This document shows positions 59,255 to 64,000 of a stretch of 64,000 nt of DNA, one piece after another (the stretch's first letter is position 1; every line of letters begins with the position of its first letter). A program made the position numbers and the translations under genes. Below the pieces are notes generated by a model. The model ran no database searches. It had not been told where the DNA came from and worked only from the letters and a program-made list of their open reading frames with translations. Source of the stretch: Macrolepiota albuminosa (taxonomy: Eukaryota > Basidiomycota > Agaricomycetes > Agaricales > Agaricaceae); the NCBI GenBank assembly GCA_027475525.1, contig JAMWFC010000044.1, forward strand, positions 300,074 to 364,073. Direction: 5' to 3'.

Positions 59255-60190
59255 AGTTTGGTCAGTAACAAATGTAACTATAGTGTTACCGTACCAAGAG
59301 TTTGTGTTGGGCGCGCTAAAAGTGATGTGAGGAGTTCCGGGCAGGTCCCAGAGAACGCGCCTGTAAAAAATGGGTAAAAGTCGGTAACGGGGTCGGCAAG
59401 TGTCAAGCGCTAAGGTAGAGCGCCTAGGAGGAAGCGGTAAGCGAACACGGCAATGTGAGCGGCAAGAGCACGATATGCTTAGCGAAGTCTAAGCGTCGAT
59501 AATGCCTGCCGTAGTTGCAAGGCGCGAGTGTGTCGAGTGTTGGCGAGCGTCTGTAACTGCCGATGAGTTTGACGTTGCCGACCGTAGCGTAAATGAGCTC
59601 TTGAGCGTAAGGGAGACTGAAGAAAGGGGAGTAGTGAACTCTGGTCTATTGTTCGATTGTTCTATGTACAAGTCGGTAAGTACTATATATACTACAAGGA
59701 GTTCACCGTCGCCAGTGACCAACCATCGCCAAAGTGCAGTAAACTGGAAAATTTCATAGGAGTAGCTCCAACGGTTTCAGATCCCTACCGTCCTTTCAAG
59801 ACCCTTGGCGCCACCAGGTGGCAGATCGCGGTGCTAAACCATCAATCCATCACCCTTCTGCCTGTCAGAACACCTAAGCGACGTTGGGTGCCAAATCGAG
59901 ATGGTAAGCGGTGTCAGACGCCAAGGTCAAACGCCAAGCTGTCCGTCAGTTTTTGATAGATCATCAGGCTTCTCCCTAAGTGCTGTCGTCAGTGACTGAT
60001 GCCATCTGTCAGTTGTCATTCTGTCTGCCGTCGGCGCTATCACTGATCGGATCTGCTTCTTGCCGTGCACGGCCGTCAAATATCGCCAAAATTGGATAAT
60101 TAGCGCGCGCTAAGGTATTTTGAGTTGGTGCCGCGTTGCTGTCGCCTGCCGTTGATGCGCTGATCCTGTATGGGGTCCTATCAATGTGCA
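59255..60190. mobile_element. About 0.93-kb insertion inside the reverse transcriptase
   Basis: The RT reads continuously from both sides to the point FMHI / (V)YLDN, so the stretch between about 59255 and 60190 is an insertion just ahead of the active-site box. It has no RT homology and no convincing ORF. It contains a TATA-like ACTATATATACT near 59683 and TGTTGG at 59305, so a solo LTR or non-autonomous element is possible. Exact ends and target duplication could not be fixed. Confidence 0.65.
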
Positions 60191-60913
60191 TAAAGTTCTC
60201 AATTACATCTCGGAAGATTGAGGTCATTAACCTCTGAAATGTCGCCGGTGCATTACAATCACCAATCTGCATGATGTTACTCACAAACGTCCCCATCAGG
60301 GACGAGAACAGCATCTTCGGTATATCCTCTTTGCATATGCGAACCTGTTTGTATGCGTCTGTGAGGTCGATTTTTGACCTATACTTTGCTGTCGTGAGAT
60401 CTTCTTGTATTACTTCCTGATCTGGAAGAGGCGTCACATCCTTGACTGTGTTATCATTGCGCTGTTGCGCATCCAATGCAGTCCTTAACGTCCCGTCCTT
60501 CTTGGAAATACACAATAATAGTGCAGCTTGCACTGCTGGTCGTGGTTCCCACCACTTTGCGTTTATGTATCTATTTGTCTTTTCACGAAGTTGATCCTGT
60601 AGTGCTCGTGGACAGCGAGGCAGATGATACTTGTACTGCTTAGTATTGTCAATGAGGTTAATCTCATGGTTAACCTCCCGCCACGGAGGAAGCTCTTCCT
60701 TCGTTCCATTGACAATATCAGCAAACTTATGTTGCCATTGCTGGCACAATCGAGGAATATCCTCCTCTGTAAGGCTCACAGCCTTACCTTTCCCTTTTGC
60801 TATGCATGTTGCCATTGCTGGCACAATCGAGGAATATCCTCCTCTGTAAGGCTCACAGCCTTACCTTTCCCTTTTGCTATGTGTGCTATACGCGGTTGAA
60901 CCTTTGGTTCAAA
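60191..60913 (-). pseudogene. RT N-terminal part, broken
   Basis: Contains HKFADIV, LPPWREVNHEINLI, the fingers and palm segment KIDLTDAYKQVRI (catalytic Asp in KIDLTDAY) and TFQRLMTSIFRDVIENFMHI at the insertion point. A 77-bp tandem duplication at its upstream end shifts the frame by two bases; a TGA at 60914-60916 separates it from the upstream linker. Confidence 0.85.
60730..60881 (-). repeat. 77-bp tandem duplication in the retrotransposon
   Basis: Copy 1 at 60730-60806 and copy 2 at 60807-60881 are identical over 75 bp. Since 77 is not a multiple of 3, the duplication breaks the polyprotein frame; removing one copy would make 60913 and 60824 in phase, which shows it arose after the ORF was intact. 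Confidence 0.95.
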
Positions 60914-61159
60914 TCACTCCTGTAAGGCACGTACATGCTCTTCTGTGAGATCTCCTGGGTTCAACCTTACAATGGGTTGTCTATCTACCACTCTCGTTGT
61001 CCTTGACGACAACTGCACACTTCTCGCTTTCAATGAGAGTCCATCACATACGATATCCATTGTTTCGGAGATCTCGTCCTCTCGTGCGTGACGGTATACT
61101 TCCCCCATCTGGGTCACCTGCACCCTTCCCATAGTGTGCGTCACCATTGACGCCACCAA

Positions 61160-62515
61160 TTCATTTCACTCCCGTGGCATACGTGGGTCATACACGCATT
61201 GCACTCCTGGCCAAGGCACTGGTCGATCCATTAGCAACCTAGTGCTACCCACAGTTCCCATCGTACTATTCACCTCGTCCTTGATGAGATCCTCAACCTT
61301 CACTCGAGAGCTAGTCGGCTGGCATTCCAGCGACTCCACCACGCATCTACCACGCTCATTCTTGCACTGTACAGCCTGTTTAGGCTTTCCATTGGTACAC
61401 CCAATCACATCCGGGTGCTTCCCCTTCTTCAGAGTTCCTTGAAACTCTTCCTCAGACATCAGTATAGCTGGCGAGTCTGCTGGCAGGCTTTTCAGTGGGA
61501 CCTGTTTGTCCTCCACCTCCTGTATAGTCACTCTCCTGCGACCATCTAGTTAGTTGCGTTCATCACGCCGCTTTTCAGTTGTGCGATAGCACCTCAAACA
61601 ACCATCTGTGTCGTTTAACACAACTTTCTCCGCCTTCAAAGGCATACCATTCACAACGACCATGTCATTCACAAAATCCAGCAACACCTTGTTCTTATGC
61701 ATGAATGGTGTACCGATGATCATATCGTAGTGATCAAAATTTGCTATATCCACATATTCTCTCGTCGACGTCCCTGACGTTGTTATTATCACTTCCGCAC
61801 CAAACTGCACCATGGCGCGACTCCCTACAGTCCCCAGCTGGAGCATCAGCGGCTCCTCCAGTTCATGAATGCGAATCACGTTGATGTGAGCAAACTGAGG
61901 CGTAATGCCCGTAGTGGTACTCCCGGAGTCCCACAATGTCCATGCCGGATGTCCATTGACATCAACATACGTGACCAGGCACTTCTTCTCTTCGGGAGTA
62001 TAGCGTGGCCTCTGCAACTTATTAGTTGCCTTCTGCAGGGTTACGCATCTCATTTGGACGTGCTGATCTCCACGGCACTCAGTCAGTGCAAACAGGTGTT
62101 CTTCCTCGTCCTCACGAGCATAATAGTTGCTGTCATACACGTCCACTGCGACGTATTTGTTGCCATCAATCTGGACGCTCTCGGCATCATCCACTTCTGA
62201 CCCATCAGCCTCTACTTGTGGCTCCTCCTCCGTTTTGTCGACGATCTCATCGTCCTCGTCGTCACTGACGACATCGCTTGATGCCGCAGCCATATGGGCT
62301 GCTCGGATGTGTGCCTTAGAAGGGGCGTGACACTCCTTAGCGAAATGTCCGCTCCTGCCACAATTGTAGCATGCTGAGGGATCCCCTGCAGGCCTTCTCT
62401 GGGCCACTCCTGGAACCCCAGCGGTTTTGCCCGCTATACGTGCTGCAGGCGCCACCACTCCTCTTGGTGCTACTTGATTCTGACCCAAAAAGGGTCGACT
62501 ATCCTTTGCTGGCAA
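61160..62515 (-). pseudogene. Gag C-terminus and aspartic protease region, broken
   Basis: The zinc knuckle CYNCGRSGHFAKEC lies at about 62331-62373. The protease has the catalytic triplet in TLWDSGSTTTGI and the later hydrophobic IIGTPFMHK motif. Stops at 61550-61552 (TAA) and 61166-61168 (TGA) interrupt one continuous frame with gag and RT. Confidence 0.85.
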
Positions 62516-62575
62516 TTGTCCAGCTGGCTTCGATCGAGGCCGTTGGCCTCCAGGGATTGTCTTACGAACAACGAA

Positions 62576-63903
62576 TCACGGATTGCGATTGTTCTCCATC
62601 TCCGTCCGTTTGGCCAGGAAGGTTTCCACCTTCACTGCCTGACAGTTCACAGTTCCTTGGCGGAAATTCCGCTGCTCATAATGGTTTGCCGTCCGTGTCG
62701 ACTGCTCATAATGGATGGCATACGCCAAGAATTCGGTCACAGTATTGACCTCCGGAGACAAATTGTCATCGCGTATCAATGCTCTCCTCATGTCTGCGGG
62801 TATTCCATCCAGGAATGTCTCGCGAATAGTGTATTCGTCTGGATAGACGGCCATATTCTGTGCATGACCCACCAGGTCATCATAAAAAGTCTGGATGCCA
62901 GTCTTAGCGTCATACACTGCCTTTCTAAAGGCATCACAGGCTTCCTGCATCGTAGCAGCATTGACGAAACGATTGTACAGTCCTATCAGGACTTCTTTAA
63001 ATGTCCAATGCGGCTTGTCGTGATTTATGTGGAGAACATGGCGACAGAACCAATTCCGAGCCTCTCCCTCCATAAATTCGTGTAGCACAAATATCCTCTC
63101 CTGGTCCATGTCGTCTCCACCATAGCAGCAGGCTGCAAGGTGGTAGCACACGTCCATGGCCCAGTCCTCCAGTTGAGAGAACCTATGTCCTCTGGCGTAT
63201 GACACCGAACATAGTCTTGCTGAGACTCATTAGCCTGACGAGGCACATTGAGCAATTCCATTGCATCCGCGATTAATGGCGCTTGTTGGCGCACACTCAT
63301 CTCACATTCTACTGAGTCGGCTGGAGTAGCCGTTGAGACTGCTGACCCTCACGCCGCTTTGCGCTTAAGGTATTCCACTACTTCGAGTTCGAAGATGCGC
63401 ACAAACAATTTGATATATTCATTCGAATCTGCACGGGGTACATCGTGGCTCCTAGTAGCCAGCAACTGTAAGTGCTTTACTACATAAAGCTGCAGACGCT
63501 TTTGCGTCGATTCCTTCGCGACCGCTGGATATTGGTCCAACACCAGCTGTAACTGGATAGACAAGGTCGAATGCGACCTTTTGCTTTCCTCATCATCTGA
63601 GGATTCCAGCTCGGACTCTAAGTCCATAACTCTCCTGAGGCCATCATGCCTCACTTGCGGCTGTTTGCCAGCCTGTCTGTGCAACTCTGGAATTCCAGGC
63701 GCTGTTGACGCCTTCTCCAACCTTACGACATTGTCGTCCTCCCTACTGACCACTATTGCTGGTCCTTGCGCCTGTCCTTGTGTCGTCAGTGACGATGGTC
63801 CCGGTTCAGTAGCCGCATCGGCCACATATTCCAAAAGCCGTTCAGTAGGTGCAGTCCGGAAGGGAGTACTATGCGCAAACGTGCTGCCTTGTACCATTTC
63901 CAA
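62576..63903 (-). pseudogene. Gag capsid region, broken
   Basis: Frame 63205-62576 carries the retrotransposon gag capsid fold (QLEDWAMDVCYHL, EGEARNWF, WTFKEVLIGLYNRF, TFYDDLVGHAQNM). Upstream, frame 63903-63349 is acidic and low complexity, the usual N-terminal gag extension. A frameshift near 63200 and a TGA at 62576-62578 break it. Confidence 0.8.
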
Positions 63904-64000
63904 GTACTGGGTAATATCTGGTTTGTCAGGTTCCGCTGAATCGGGGGCTTTCCGGGAAAGCGACGCCCTTACGATGCGGACTTGATCTACGGATACCCGG
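63904..64000 (-). other. Upstream edge of the retrotransposon
   Basis: The last 97 bases precede the first gag ATG on the minus strand. No LTR or primer-binding site can be identified before the window ends. Confidence 0.4.

Larger units (their letters stand above)
56752..64000 (-). mobile_element. Ty3-type LTR retrotransposon with chromodomain, inactive, cut by right edge
   Basis: Minus-strand order: gag (about 63903-62280), aspartic protease (about 62250-61550), reverse transcriptase (60913-58757 with a 0.93-kb insertion), RNase H (58740-58235), integrase (58210-57395 and on) and chromodomain (to 56752). This is the order of chromodomain-bearing Ty3 elements common in fungi. The frames carry at least eight in-frame stops, frameshifts near 63200 and 57430, a 77-bp duplication at 60730-60881 and an internal insertion, so it is dead. 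The 5' LTR is beyond position 64000. Confidence 0.92.

Overview
The window looks like nuclear DNA of a filamentous basidiomycete, most likely an Agaricomycete. Genes carry many short (about 45-130 bp) GT-AG introns. The proteins are typical eukaryotic ones (DHH1, MAK5, PWP2, complex I and SDH assembly subunits), with a fungal sesquiterpene synthase and basidiomycete-style O-fucosyltransferase and DXD glycosyltransferase genes. Large parts are degenerate fungal retroelements and DNA transposons. All gene models below were assembled by hand by finding splice sites that keep the frame open; no search was run.

Layout. 1-5.7 kb: an intact 4-exon sesquiterpene synthase (minus, 1464-2663) in otherwise gene-poor DNA. 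5.7-17.6 kb: a dense housekeeping block: a 16-exon MFS transporter with a huge central loop, a MAK5-type DEAD-box helicase, a twin-CX9C complex I subunit (NDUFB7), the U3 processome protein PWP2, and a small gene resembling the fungal Tse2-like ADP-ribosyltransferase family. 17.7-24.1 kb: a repeat island with a hairpin MITE-like element, a 5'-truncated LINE (minus, poly(A) at 18.68 kb), LTR-like debris and a decayed S53 sedolisin peptidase gene. 24.2-34.2 kb: SDH assembly factor 2, two small single-span membrane proteins, then gene-poor DNA, a GDP-fucose O-fucosyltransferase-like gene and another small membrane protein. 34.2-38.6 kb: no recognisable gene. 38.6-47.5 kb: a type II DXD glycosyltransferase, DHH1, gene-poor DNA, and a Cys-containing membrane-anchored protein of the DUF7729 type. 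47.5-64 kb: nested transposons: inverted Helitron N-terminal segments flanking a dead Tc1/mariner copy, a Helitron Rep-protein N-terminus cut at about 53.32 kb, a roughly 1000-codon accessory ORF with three in-frame stops, and a dead chromodomain Ty3-type LTR retrotransposon (gag-protease-RT-RNaseH-integrase-chromodomain, minus strand) that runs off the right edge.

Functional themes: ribosome biogenesis and mRNA turnover (MAK5, PWP2, DHH1), mitochondrial respiration (NDUFB7, SDHAF2 and possibly the small membrane proteins), secretory-pathway glycosylation (two type II enzymes) and specialised metabolism (one terpene synthase with no recognisable tailoring enzyme beside it). The most curious points are three unrelated 77-bp tandem duplications (one across a splice donor of MAK5), retroelement stop codons that look like cytosine deamination (one at the conserved chromodomain tryptophan), the palindromic Helitron/mariner structure, and the accessory ORF of unknown function.
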